In this document: piece by piece, positions 44,856 to 55,192 of the stretch
How positions within the stretch are numbered: position 1 is the stretch's first letter
Layout: every line of letters begins with the position of its first letter
NCBI GenBank assembly: GCA_038501625.1
Contig: JAZAYU010000254.1
Location: forward strand, 558,001-622,000
Origin: Corbicula japonica
Lineage: Eukaryota; Mollusca; Bivalvia; Venerida; Cyrenidae
Direction of reading: 5' to 3'
Length of the DNA stretch: 64,000 nucleotides
Program-made: the position numbers and the translations under genes
The notes under the pieces: model-generated
Told to the model about the DNA's origin: nothing
The model's database searches: none
What the model saw: only the letters and a program-made list of their open reading frames with translations

Positions 44856-46105
44856 TTACCTGATTCGCTATAATAGTTATGGATCCATAACGCCGTATGA
44901 GCGGTTTTCTGTCCAGTATCGATATAAATAGGAATTGAAAAGCCAAATGCCCAAGTGTTGATAATGAATTTCAACGCAATTACCTAATCGCTTTTATCCC
45001 ACAAACCGTCAATTAAAACGATAGCAATCGATATTATAATCTAAACTCCAATGTTAAACTTACTGTTCATCAACTTCGTGTTGATAATTGCAGTAAATAA
45101 TAATAATGACGTAAATTTCCAATGTTCGGCCTGCTGAAGAAACCGGTGTAAACGCCAATAAGTCACTGTGTATTTAAATTAACCCAACACCTACTAAATA
45201 CCGTAATACGTATCGCTTCTGTGGAGTCTACTATTAGACCCTTGCTTGTGACAGTGTTATGTTTGAATAAATGTAGGAACTTATTTACCTAAATTTTTTG
45301 GCGAGTTAAATCTTATTTGTTATCTAACAACATATGGACGAAGATCTTCTGAAAATGTAAATTGAGAAACAAAATGAAGCCTTTTCAAATTTTAAACCTG
45401 ATACAAGCAATCAGGACAATTGCACCCGGATATTTGTCACATGGGCCAATCAGAAAGCCAGATTTTGCGAACCGAAAAACAAGATTTTTTTCTCTTGGTA
45501 CTGACTTTTGCTCATACGCATTACCGTAATACTTCATTAGTAATTTAATACTGACTCGACGAAGTCAACAGTATAAAACTACTATTGAAGTATTTAAAGG
45601 AAGTTAAAGGTTAACGATTTATATGCAGTCACCGAAAAAGATTCGATCAGGTGACATAATTACAACGTCTTTGTTATGTGAGCATTATCTCAACAGAACG
45701 AGAACAAAGTTATCACTTTTCACAATCATTGAATGATTGGCATACATTTAGATACAGGGTTGTGACTACGACCTTAAAGGAATTCCTTGTTAAAAAAACA
45801 CTTGATAACGAAACTACGCAGCTAAAATGAAGTCCGCAGTGGCGTAAAATATTATTATAGCCTTCAATAACAATTACATTTGTTAATATGTTATTACATA
45901 TCGCTTAAAATATCAATACACGAACGTGATGAAAAAGGCGGACTTGATTTTATTTTTAAATTCAACTGCAATTTAAGTCACGCAAATAATCTACTATTTG
46001 AATATGATTTTTGACCAACATTCTACCCTCATGGGTACTATACATTGTGAACTAAAATTTAACAACATTAAATAACGAATAATATGAAACAACCCTTTAC
46101 TCACA

Positions 46106-46515
46106 GATTCTTACGGAAACCCACTGTTTAATAAATGCTGGTTGGATACTCATATAGAATTTCAATTATCAGTTACAGAATTTATCAATTATATGTCGAT
46201 TATAAATAAAAATAACCAAGCAATAATGGAATTCTGTTCATTATCGACATATCAAAATAGAGCCACTAATGCCACATATTTCGTAAACAAATTAAAACTC
46301 AGTACAAACAATAAATAAAATACTTTATCAAATAGAAATACAAAAGAAAAAGTTAAATATAAATAAAACATTTAATAAATTGGAACATAAGTTAGGAAAT
46401 ACCCCATTCGATTGTGACAAATCATTATATTTTCTATATCTTTACACTTATGATACAAACCTTAGAGCATTTCAATACAAGATTTTAATGACGATATAAA
46501 ATAATGTATACAGTA
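46106..46515 (+). pseudogene. LINE reverse transcriptase C-terminal relic
   Basis: Plus-strand frame DSYGNPLFNKCWLDTHIEF, then with a break LEHKLGNTPFDCDKSLYFLY and TNLRAFQYKILMTI, stop. 'LR-x-FQYKIL' is the common C-terminal block of LINE RT proteins. It is in opposite orientation to the endonuclease relic, so they need not be one insertion. Confidence 0.6.
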
Positions 46516-46525
46516 TATATTTTTT

Positions 46526-47060
46526 AAAGGGAGATGTGCAGGGTCGAGCAGGTGTACTCGGTAAAATCGTAAACAGATCGATCAATGTAACAATCATGTG
46601 TACTTTTCACTAACATCTACATTTCAAACCCTCCAGGAGGAAGTTTTCGGTTAATTTTACCATTTTTCCGGACCTGAAAACAATCCTCTGTAGAAATCCC
46701 TATACAAAAATACATTCTATATTTAGCGATCATTCTATATTAAGCTCATCGCTGGCCCAGGCATTTTGAAACAAATGGCGACGTCGATAGTCGGCAAGGT
46801 ACACCGAATGCGTATTTTGGTTGAAGTGATCACGTGACAATCCCAAAAACCACCGCGGCTATACGCGGGAAATACAAAAATAACTAACCTATGCGCGTCG
46901 CATAGGATAGGAAACACCATTTATATATCGTTTTTATAAATTATTGGTTTAAAATATTTCGGGTTTAAATCAATATTTGAGCTTCAAATAATGATATTCA
47001 ACTGATTAATAACCCTTTTCGCAAATCTGTTCCATTCATCAATCCTGCACATCTCCCTTT
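46526..47060. mobile_element. TIR miniature element in the R2 spacer
   Basis: AAAGGGAGATGTGCAGG at the left and its exact inverse at the right. 535 bp, no coding capacity. It cuts off the LINE endonuclease relic beside it. Confidence 0.7.
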
Positions 47061-47063
47061 GAA

Positions 47064-47350
47064 GTTCGACATTTAAAATAGAATATCTACCTTTAGGATC
47101 GAAGCACTTGTCAATAATACCGATCGGCAAAGGTTTTTTTTATCAGAATCGAACAACCACGACTATCATGATTGTCGCCTTACGATTTAATTATATTCCA
47201 GTAGTTGAAATCTTGTTTACTTAAAACTGCTATATCTTTATTGACATGCGTTTCTTGAAGCAAAATTACTTTTTGTTGAGAGACCCATTGACGAAGTCGT
47301 AATCATTTAGCTTCATCTCTAAGACCCTGTGCATTTAAAGAAATTATATG
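47064..47350 (-). pseudogene. LINE endonuclease relic
   Basis: Minus-strand frame IISLNAQGLRDEAK, stop, LRLRQWVSQQKVILLQETHV, and after a frame shift GIIDKCFDPKGRYSILNVEL. N-x-x-G-L-R, L-Q-E-T-H and D-x-x-G-R-Y are signature motifs of the APE-type endonuclease of non-LTR retrotransposons. Stops and a frameshift show it is dead. Confidence 0.75.
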
Positions 47351-47534
47351 AAAACTGTTTGCTACAGCGCTACTCATCTTTAGATTTTACCTGAGAGCAG
47401 CATAAATATAGATATCTGCGAAAATATAATGATAAGAAAGAAACTCGTGAGAAAGGGCGAGAAATCCGAGCGAAGCAAATTGTTTTACATTTGAATGTTC
47501 TATGTATAGACTGTATGGCGAAAACAATCAACGA

Positions 47535-48494
47535 TAAACAAGAAATATCTTTAAAAAAGATAAACGGCGTTGATGGAAAAGATTTATATATACATGTATT
47601 TAAGACAGAAAGAAATACAGAGAGGCAAAGTAGACACAGTTTAGTTATTTTATTTTATTTGTTATAGCTGTTGATGAACCCTCCCTGCCTTCGTAGTATG
47701 ACTTAGAGATTAAGCGACCGATTCATGACAACTCATAAGTTTATTGAAAGTGTCTTTCAAAAAAATGTTGAAGCTGTTGAAACAATTTCATACAGTGATA
47801 ACAAGTCGATTAAAGAAGCAATTTATTCAGTTTCAATAAAATACCTCGTGTAGAGTGAGAATTCAAGATGAATAAATGTCCATGAAATTTAATAAATATA
47901 AATATTAACAGCCTGTTAGAAGAGCGAAATCTACAAACTTTTACGTATATTAAGTTTTAAAAAAAAGTGTCCGTCCTGAGTATTGAACCCGGGGCCTCCG
48001 CTTGAGAGGCGATGGTGTCAGCCACTACACTACAGTGAACTTGTATTTCGTACTTGAAATTAACAATCAGTATTAAAGGAACTAGAAAGGAACCAGTAAG
48101 AACTAGAAATATCTACACTTCTCTTTCGTTTTACACTGTGTATTGTATGCAAGTGTTTACCTGACACCCAAGAATATTCCATATAATATTGTATTTTAGC
48201 CATCAATATTAACTTAACTGGTTCCTTAAATCGTAAATATGTTTTTCCTGCAAAACAACACCTACTAACAACCAATCGAATTAATCTATTTGATTTTTCC
48301 GCTGCATAATAATAAAAATCCCACTAGATACCTCTCCACCCTGCTAGATGCCTCTCTGGTGAAAATAGCTAACAATCGAAATAGTTTATTTCATTTTCCC
48401 TCTGCATAATAAGAGAGTACGAGTAATATTTACAACATTTCATTGGTCGAAAAACTAGGTCAAAAGTGAGCTTAGACAGCTAACGCCGAAAAAA
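47535..48494 (-). repeat. 0.96-kb repeat R2, copy B
   Basis: Inverted partner of copy A, aligned from end to end with few differences. Copies A and B enclose a 2.7-kb spacer. Confidence 0.85.
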
Positions 48495-49746
48495 ACGTGA
48501 ACGTAAATAAATCTTGTTTACTTGTGAGTCCGCACGTCGTGGACAGTAGTATGCATTTCAATTAATGCTAATAAACATTTTAAATGAGCTATGTATTACC
48601 ATGATAATTGCAATAATTGCTGTATTTATTTAATACATTTTATTTTGCAGAAATTTAATCCCAAACCTATACACATGTTAATACAGGTACGCAAAGTTAC
48701 TTGTTCGCTATGTTATTTACATTTTGTTTATTCCAAAAGTAAAGATTCATAAAGCAGGGCAAATATCAACAAAGCAGAGGATATTAAATCTTGGGTTTAT
48801 ACAAAAATAATGACTTGGATTAAATTTTAAATTTGGCTATTTTTGGTAACTGACTTGCAACCTTTACAAATCAGTCTTATTGGTATAACTTCAAAACTAC
48901 TGTAAATATAATTTTGAAGCTTTCAGGAAAGCAAGATAACATTATTCTTCAAAATACTGTTACATTACTTATTGTAATGATTATTAACATGAGCAATATG
49001 TTACACTCATGGCTGAATGTCTCAGAAACCCCTCTTTCCAACAATAATTAACAACGGAACAAAATATATAATATAGAAAACATTTTAAAAATAGATGAAA
49101 AGGGAACTTTGTTAATTTAAATGCATTTTGGTTGAATAAAACATGATTAACAGCTCTTGGTTAAAAGAACTCTTTGCTTATTGTTTTCACAATATATGAA
49201 TGCGCCAATCATGTAATATGACAATAAGATAATTAAAGCATGATACTGTCGATCTTTAATGATTGGTTAATTTTACCATAACTACAAGTATTAAGGTTGA
49301 ACAAATTCTGTGCGTTCACATATTTCTTTCTTAGACTAATATTTTGGACACGTGAGTTTAATTTATTCCTGTTAATTGCTCTCGTCATTGCTCTGTCTTT
49401 GATAAAAAAGAAAATTATTAAAATCCCTCTAGCGGAACAATGCCTTTCACTTAAACTTTGCACAGTAACAGGTTACTACTCATGTCAATTTTGCATATTT
49501 TAAGAAATGTTAGAACAATGTAGAAAATACCTAGATAAAAAGAACCCCCTGATAAATAAACAATACAAGACACAATTTTCAATTTACACTGATTACAATA
49601 TGTTATTTACTTTTGTCTAACAAGTGTTTACGCTATGAGATATATAAAATATTGTGTTTGAACTTGAATTTTCTGGTCACGTTAATATGAAACAAACGAA
49701 TAAAAAAGGTTATTTCTCTCTTCATAATTGAAAGTTATTTTATTAA

Positions 49747-49750
<4 letters not shown>

Positions 49751-49803
<53 letters not shown>
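49751..49803. repeat. (CA)n microsatellite
   Basis: About 26 uninterrupted CA units within a diverged copy of the TTAA element interior. Confidence 0.95.
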
Positions 49804-49806
<3 letters not shown>

Positions 49807-50295
49807 GTTTTAGTGCCACGATACTTATGTGGGCATTCAAAACGGTGCTACATGTTGTTAAGCTTTTGTGTTCGGATGTTAATAAAGGTTAAGGGATTTT
49901 AATGTCTAGGCATTTTACTGAACTCTTCTAACTTTTCTTCTGAGCGCAATAAAAGACTAAAATATCGCTTATTAGCGCGGACAGTGATATCTGCTGAACA
50001 GGCTCAATCAAAAAGAGCCTGCAATATTATCAGTTTTTGGTCTTATCGTACTATTTCCAAGTTCCATTTTCATCTATTTATAAACAAAATTGAAACTTTT
50101 ACTTTAATATTCTCAATTTGTATACCGAATATTTTTAAAATACATAAATACATTGCTGAAGAAGCGTTCCAAACAACAGTTTTATTTGACAAAAAATATA
50201 CTTAAAAAAATTAGAAACGCAACTTCATTAAACACAAAATATGTTCCGTGATTAAAGTAGTCGCGTTTTAATATTTTTTACTATATAATATGTAT

Positions 50296-50387
50296 TTAAA
50301 GAAATAAGAAACGCAACTTCTTTAAACATGAAATGCATTTCATGTTTTAAGACGTTGCGTTTCTAATTTCTTTAAGTAATATATAAA
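50296..50387. repeat. Near-perfect palindrome
   Basis: TTAAAGAAATAAGAAACGCA arm and its inverse meet at AACATGAAATGCATTTCATGTT with no loop. A weaker second palindrome of the same motif precedes it (about 50,200-50,290). It lies 100 bp before the kinase-like exon. Confidence 0.8.
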
Positions 50388-50486
50388 ATATGATGTTTAA
50401 AAAGTATTGAAAAATATAGAAGTATAATTTAAATAGATCATTTCAGACGTGATGATAATTATGCGTTTATTTCCATTTCATATTAG

Positions 50487-50722
50487 CAGTGGGCATGGAC
50501 ATTCTAAATATCCTTTGCGATGTGTTTACGAACAAGGCCACGCCAAAAAGAAGAAGACGTGCACTTGATGATTTGCTGAAATATCGCAGTCTATCGACAT
50601 ATGATGCTACAATGATTATTTATCAAGTGGCTCGACTTTTGAACAACCTTAATGAGAATGGGCTCGTGTTGAAAGACATCGTTAAAGAAGACATTTGGTT
50701 GGATACTTCGAAAAATGGACAG
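50487..50722 (+). pseudogene. Protein-kinase-like exon (candidate)
   Basis: Between a CATATTAG acceptor and a CAG|GTTTGT donor the frame reads VGMDILNILCDVFTNKATPK and on to YDATMIIYQVARLLNNLNEN, GLVLKDIVKEDIWLDTSKNG Q. This resembles kinase subdomain VI (helix E, then the catalytic loop), with LKD in place of HRD and D in place of the loop Asn. A true kinase would be inactive. It could be an exon of a pseudokinase gene that continues outside recognisable sequence, or a relic. No glycine-rich loop or DFG is seen nearby. Confidence 0.35.
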
Positions 50723-51516
50723 GTTTGTTATTTATATGTATACAATCAAACCGGTCTTTAGCAGCCACTCAAGAGAGTGACACAAAGTTGCTGCTCTACA
50801 CAGGTGGCTTTTAAAGACAGGTTAAAATGAGAACAAAATGTCAGTTAAGGACATATTCACACTGTCTGTTTAAGACAGGTGGTTGCTATTTGCAGGTGGC
50901 GGCTATGTCAGGTTTAACTGTATATCATAATAACTCCTTTAATAAGAACAGTATATAGAAAATAAAACGAGTTTTCTAATGTCCCATGTGTTTAAAATAA
51001 ATATTCGAAAATTCATCATATAACGCCATCATATTCACAAAAGAACGAAATACTCAAAACATATAGTAACTGAACCGTCTTTCGTAAAAGACTCTTCCAG
51101 TCATGCATGCAGCATTTTCATATTTGCGATGTTCGGTAGCTTTTAAAGTTGTCGGACTTCCAGCAATACCATAACTGAACGCGCCCATACGCATACATCA
51201 TCGGACATATTATAAGTGAATCTTAAAAGGTCACATTTAATTAAATGGTGTCGTAATTAATTTATTGAAAGGACCAGATAGAATTTGATAAAAGTTCATT
51301 TTGAACACTCCCTTCTTACGTTGATAACATAAAGTGACTCAACAATATATCCGTGTTCTAGTCAAATCTTTTGAAATCCCCCTTTAATTTGATAGAAACA
51401 ATTATGTTTCGTTTGGTGCATATTTAATGTTGTTATGATGTGTTTGAGTATGGGCCGGAAGCCTACATTACAGAATAATAATAACCTTGTTCATGATGAA
51501 CTTGAGCATAATAAAT

Positions 51517-52243
51517 GATAGTGCCTCTAGCTGGGAGCGAACCCGCACCGTCACGGCGACAGAGCCTAGCCCTGCTATTCCTGCGACGCAACCAACTGAG
51601 CTAGCCGGGACAACCCCGAAAAAGGTTGATCGGATAGCCCTGATAAACGTAATAACCACTGCATGACATCGGTAACGGATTATTTTACTGACAACAGTAC
51701 TGACTGTATGTACGGAATGATTTTTACGGTCACTACACTGCTCAAATAGCGCTACTGTGAATTTCAAATGATAGTGCCTCTAGCTGGGAGCGAATCCGCA
51801 CCGTCACGGCGACAGCGCGTAGCCCTGCAATTCCTGCGACGCAAACTGAGCTAGCCGGGACAACCCCAAAAAAGGTTGATCGGATTGCCTTGATATACGT
51901 AATAATCACTGCATGACATCGGTAACGGATTATAACGGATGACAGTACTGACTATATGTACGGGGAGACTTTTTACGGCCGCCACACTGCACAAATAGCG
52001 CTACTGTGAATTTCAAATGATAGTGCCTCTAGCTGGGACAAATCGCACCGTCACTGCGACAGCACCTAGCTCTGCAATTTCTGCGACGCAACCAACTGAG
52101 CTAGCCGGGACAACCGCAAAAAGGTTGATCGGATAGCCCTGATAAACGTAACAATCACTGCATTGCATCGGTAACAGATTATTTTACTGATAACAGTACT
52201 GACTATAAGTACGGGGAGACTTTTTACGGCCGCCACACTGCAA
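51517..52243 (-). repeat. Tandem array of three tRNA-derived SINEs
   Basis: Three head-to-tail copies (51,517; 51,770; 52,019), each about 225-253 bp. On the minus strand each has an A-box-like TAGCTCAGTTGG and a B-box-like GGTTCGCTCCC about 50 bp later, the layout of an internal Pol III promoter. The body contains TTATCAGGGCTATCCGATCA and GCGCTATTTGTGCAGTGT. The third copy has a changed B box. Confidence 0.75.
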
Positions 52244-52545
52244 TTAAGCAATCAATTAAACAAAGCAAGAACACTTCATGATGAACTCAAGCTTAATAAA
52301 GCAGCCATTTAAACAAAGCAAGCACACTTTCACGTTAAAATCAAGCATTACGAATCAGTCAATTAAACAAATAAAACAGAACGCTTACTTCATGTTGAAC
52401 TCAAGATTAAGTTAATAATGCAATCAATGAAACAAAGCAAGCACAAATCATAATCTAAATCCCTCGAATGAAAATGGTTTCGTAACTACTATACTATATG
52501 ACTAGGACGATTTTGATTTTAATGGTGTACATTTTCCATTTTCAG

Positions 52546-52623
52546 AGCATGGTGAAGTCAGGTGCATCATCTTATGGGATTTATATTTTACAACTTGTTC
52601 TCGTTTCTAGAGCTTGTAAAGAT
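52546..52623 (+). pseudogene. Candidate exon, kinase subdomain IX-like
   Basis: After a TTTTCAG acceptor, phase 0: SMVKSGASSYGIYILQLVLV SRACKD. The 'S-Y-G-x-x-x-x-x-L' run recalls the W-S-x-G-x-x-L-x-E-L helix F of kinases, and the phase fits the exon ending at 50,722. The possible GTTTAA donor is poor; without splicing a stop follows in two codons. Weak evidence. Confidence 0.25.
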
Positions 52624-52644
52624 GTTTAAGTTTTCAATGAACGT

Positions 52645-52810
52645 AATCTTTACTTGTACTTGTTTTGTGATACGAGAACCTGTTGGGGCAAGTGTGAGGT
52701 TGGTGCACCCTAGAACCTGGTTTAAACCCTCAGTGGCAAATTGTTTTGCCACTGACCGTTCCAAGGCGGTAACCCCTCGGGTTCTCACTTTCGTTAATTG
52801 TTTGTTTTTT
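52645..52810 (+). repeat. Dispersed repeat R1, copy
   Basis: ACTTGTTTTGTGATACGAGA, GTGCACCCTAGAACCTGG and CCGTTCCAAGGCGGTAACCC. The frame in this copy (VRLVHPRTWFKP...) also appears at 21.9-22.1 kb because both are the same repeat. Confidence 0.75.
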
Positions 52811-53084
52811 CCACTCGATTTACTTTACAGAAATATACTAATCAGAATGTTGAATAGAAACATAATGTTTATGAGACAAATATAAGAATAAAACAAATCA
52901 GAACAAAGTTTATAAATAAATAAATATATATACTCAATTAATTGCAAACAAGTACCAAAACTAGAATCTATTATAATTAAAATTAATAATTAAAAAAACA
53001 CACTTTTTTCATCATTTGCTCAAATTAGCGTTCCAATTTGAAATGTGAATATAGATAGACTAATACGTATGTTAATAAATACAG

Positions 53085-53207
53085 GTTAATCCGTGCCGTC
53101 AAGGAAGATATCGGAAACGAAGTGGGAACCGTAAACAGCAGTTTTAAGTTAGAGAAAAAAAAACAAAATGGAATTTGTCGCGGAGCATACGTACCACGAA
53201 GCTATTG
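53085..53207 (+). other. Candidate terminal exon, unknown product
   Basis: After an AATACAG the phase 2 frame is LIRAVKEDIGNEVGTVNSSF KLEKKK... to RGAYVPRSY and TGA. The composition is less AT-rich than its surroundings and looks protein-like, but I recognise no family. Confidence 0.2.
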
Positions 53208-53314
53208 AAATTAGTAAGATCGCCGGTCAATATTAGGAACAAAGATAATCTATACGGTGAACGTGCTAATGCCAGGGACAAACAAGAAGGATATAATGAT
53301 TTGCAAATTCTTAG

Positions 53315-53432
53315 TCGATTTCATTCAGAAGGAACGATACTCGTTTGTTAAAAGGTGTGACCTTAGGATTGGTTGCAATTACCGTGGTATTAATAGCAGT
53401 TATTATATTTCAAGGTATCCGAGAAGGAACTG
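53315..53432 (+). other. Candidate transmembrane exon
   Basis: A frame with TRLLKGVTLGLVAITVVLI AVIIFQGIREG ends at a good G|GTAAGC donor, phase 1. The hydrophobic run is about 23 residues. Just upstream, in another frame, NLYGERANARDKQEGYNDL is open and runs into this segment with a one-base offset. It could be a type II membrane-protein exon with a frame break, or two unrelated frames. Confidence 0.3.
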
Positions 53433-53580
53433 GTAAGCAAACATTATGTAACAAGAGCGGCTATCAAACGTTATTTAAAACTCATTACTTAAGCTTAAAC
53501 TTTAAGCTCAGTTACGATATGGCTGTGTAGGTCAGAATTAGTTTTCATGAAAAATGTTCGTAGTAGTTCATACGAATTAA

Positions 53581-54282
53581 GGGATTGCCACACTCCTCCC
53601 AACTTTGTTCGCCGATAAAAAGAAAAATATCAAAATCTCAATTACGGCAAAATTCCGTTAAATGAAACTTTGCACAAATGTATGTTATTAATGTATCTTT
53701 ATTTTGCAGATGGTAAGACACGTTAGAAGAGTAAAGACAAATAGCGAGATCAAAAAAATCCCTAAACTTCTATTTACATTAATTCACAAAAACTAAACAA
53801 CACAAAACATCATTTTAAATGCCCACATTAGTAATATGATACTGACAACAACTTGTTGTGTCCTCGTGACTTACATATGTAAACTTTACAAGATATTAGT
53901 AAAAGTGTGTTTGACCTTCAAGTTTCTGGTCACTTCCTGGTCGCGTAAACAGATGACAATCACTGATTTGTCTTTTAGTAGTTGAATTTGTTTTATTAAG
54001 TACACAACATTTTCTTGTCAGTATCATTGCGCTCACGTGGGAATTTAAAATAATGTTTTGTATCGCTTAGTTTTTGTGAATTTATGTAAATAGAATTTTA
54101 AGGAATTTTTAGGTCTAGCTTTTTTCCTTTACTTTTCTAGCGTGTCTTACTGTATGCAAAATAAAGATTCATTAGTAACATTCATTTGTGCAAAGTTTCA
54201 TTGAACGGCATTTTGCCATTATTGAGATTTTGATAATTTTCTTTTTATCGATGAACAAAGTTGGGAGGAGTGTGGCAATCCC
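53581..54282. mobile_element. TTAA-flanked miniature element
   Basis: GGGATTGCCACACTCCTCCC and its inverse stand at the ends, each outside base being TTAA, as in piggyBac-type insertion. The arms are about 150 bp and match TGAAACTTTGCACAAATG. A diverged copy of the interior lies at about 49,400-49,950 and a single arm at about 59,583-59,700. Confidence 0.75.
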
Positions 54283-54427
54283 TTAAACAAGCACCCGTTT
54301 CATGTTATTTTTACTCTTATGTTTCTGCATTGGATTGGTTCATTGTAAAAAGTTAAATATGCATTGAAGCCAAGCGTTTATATATGTTATATTTGTACAG
54401 TGTTGCTCTGTCAAAACTAAATTAAGA

Positions 54428-55192
54428 GAATCTATCATTGGTATTCGGCGACGATCAAGGTTTCTTAACCCGAGGGTAATGCTTCCCAAACGGAAACGAG
54501 GCTGTGAAGTTTAACACCCACAATATGAACACCAATATTGATACAAATTTCAGAAAGGAACAGAATCGTTATTTCATGGCATGAAAATCTACAGCGGATT
54601 CATCCGTTCATAACGGATCTGCGATTTTTAAGGTTTTCCGTGATTTCGTCGCACTTCATAATTCAAATAGATTGAATTGTACATACCAATTAAAATATTC
54701 CGATTAAAAGCAGTATAATTCCTAATTTATTTTTTATTCATTTTCTTCATAGACTAGATCCTTATGTTTTACGAAGCTCGCAACAGCATGAGAATGAAAC
54801 ACTCTAAAAAAGTAGCATTTTAAGACTCATATCACGATAAATACTTCCAAGTATCAGCGTTTAGAATTTAGCAACCTCCGAGTGTACATTTGTATCTATT
54901 CAAAATATGTTTTGAACAAAAACCTGATAAAACAAAATAAACAGCTTGCTCTGTTTGAAAAAGTAAACATTCGTTTAATAACGTAACATACATTGTAATA
55001 AATTTAAATGACGTATTCTAAATCAATGAGCATCATGACGTAGTCTAAATCAATAATGAAAGCGCTCAATTAATATGGTGCGCAATAATACTCAAGTACG
55101 CGAGCACGCGGAGTTAAAGAGAAGGCCGTGACATATTAGGAAATCCCAAAAGGCTAAAAATAGATATATTTCTGTCTAGTAAGTAAGAAAAC
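54428..55192 (+). repeat. Dispersed repeat R3, copy B
   Basis: Direct copy of R3, 32 kb from copy A, lacking one of the early inverted motifs. The shared CGTTATTTCATGGCATGAAA, TCCGTGATTTCGTC and AATTAATATGGTGCGCAA show common origin. Confidence 0.75.

Noticed and set aside
51468..52251. Minus-strand frames of 61-99 codons
   Set aside because: They are translations of the tandem SINE array.
52562..52885. 107-codon frame with VRLVHPRTWFKP
   Set aside because: The same peptide occurs at 21.9-22.1 kb because both are the R1 repeat.
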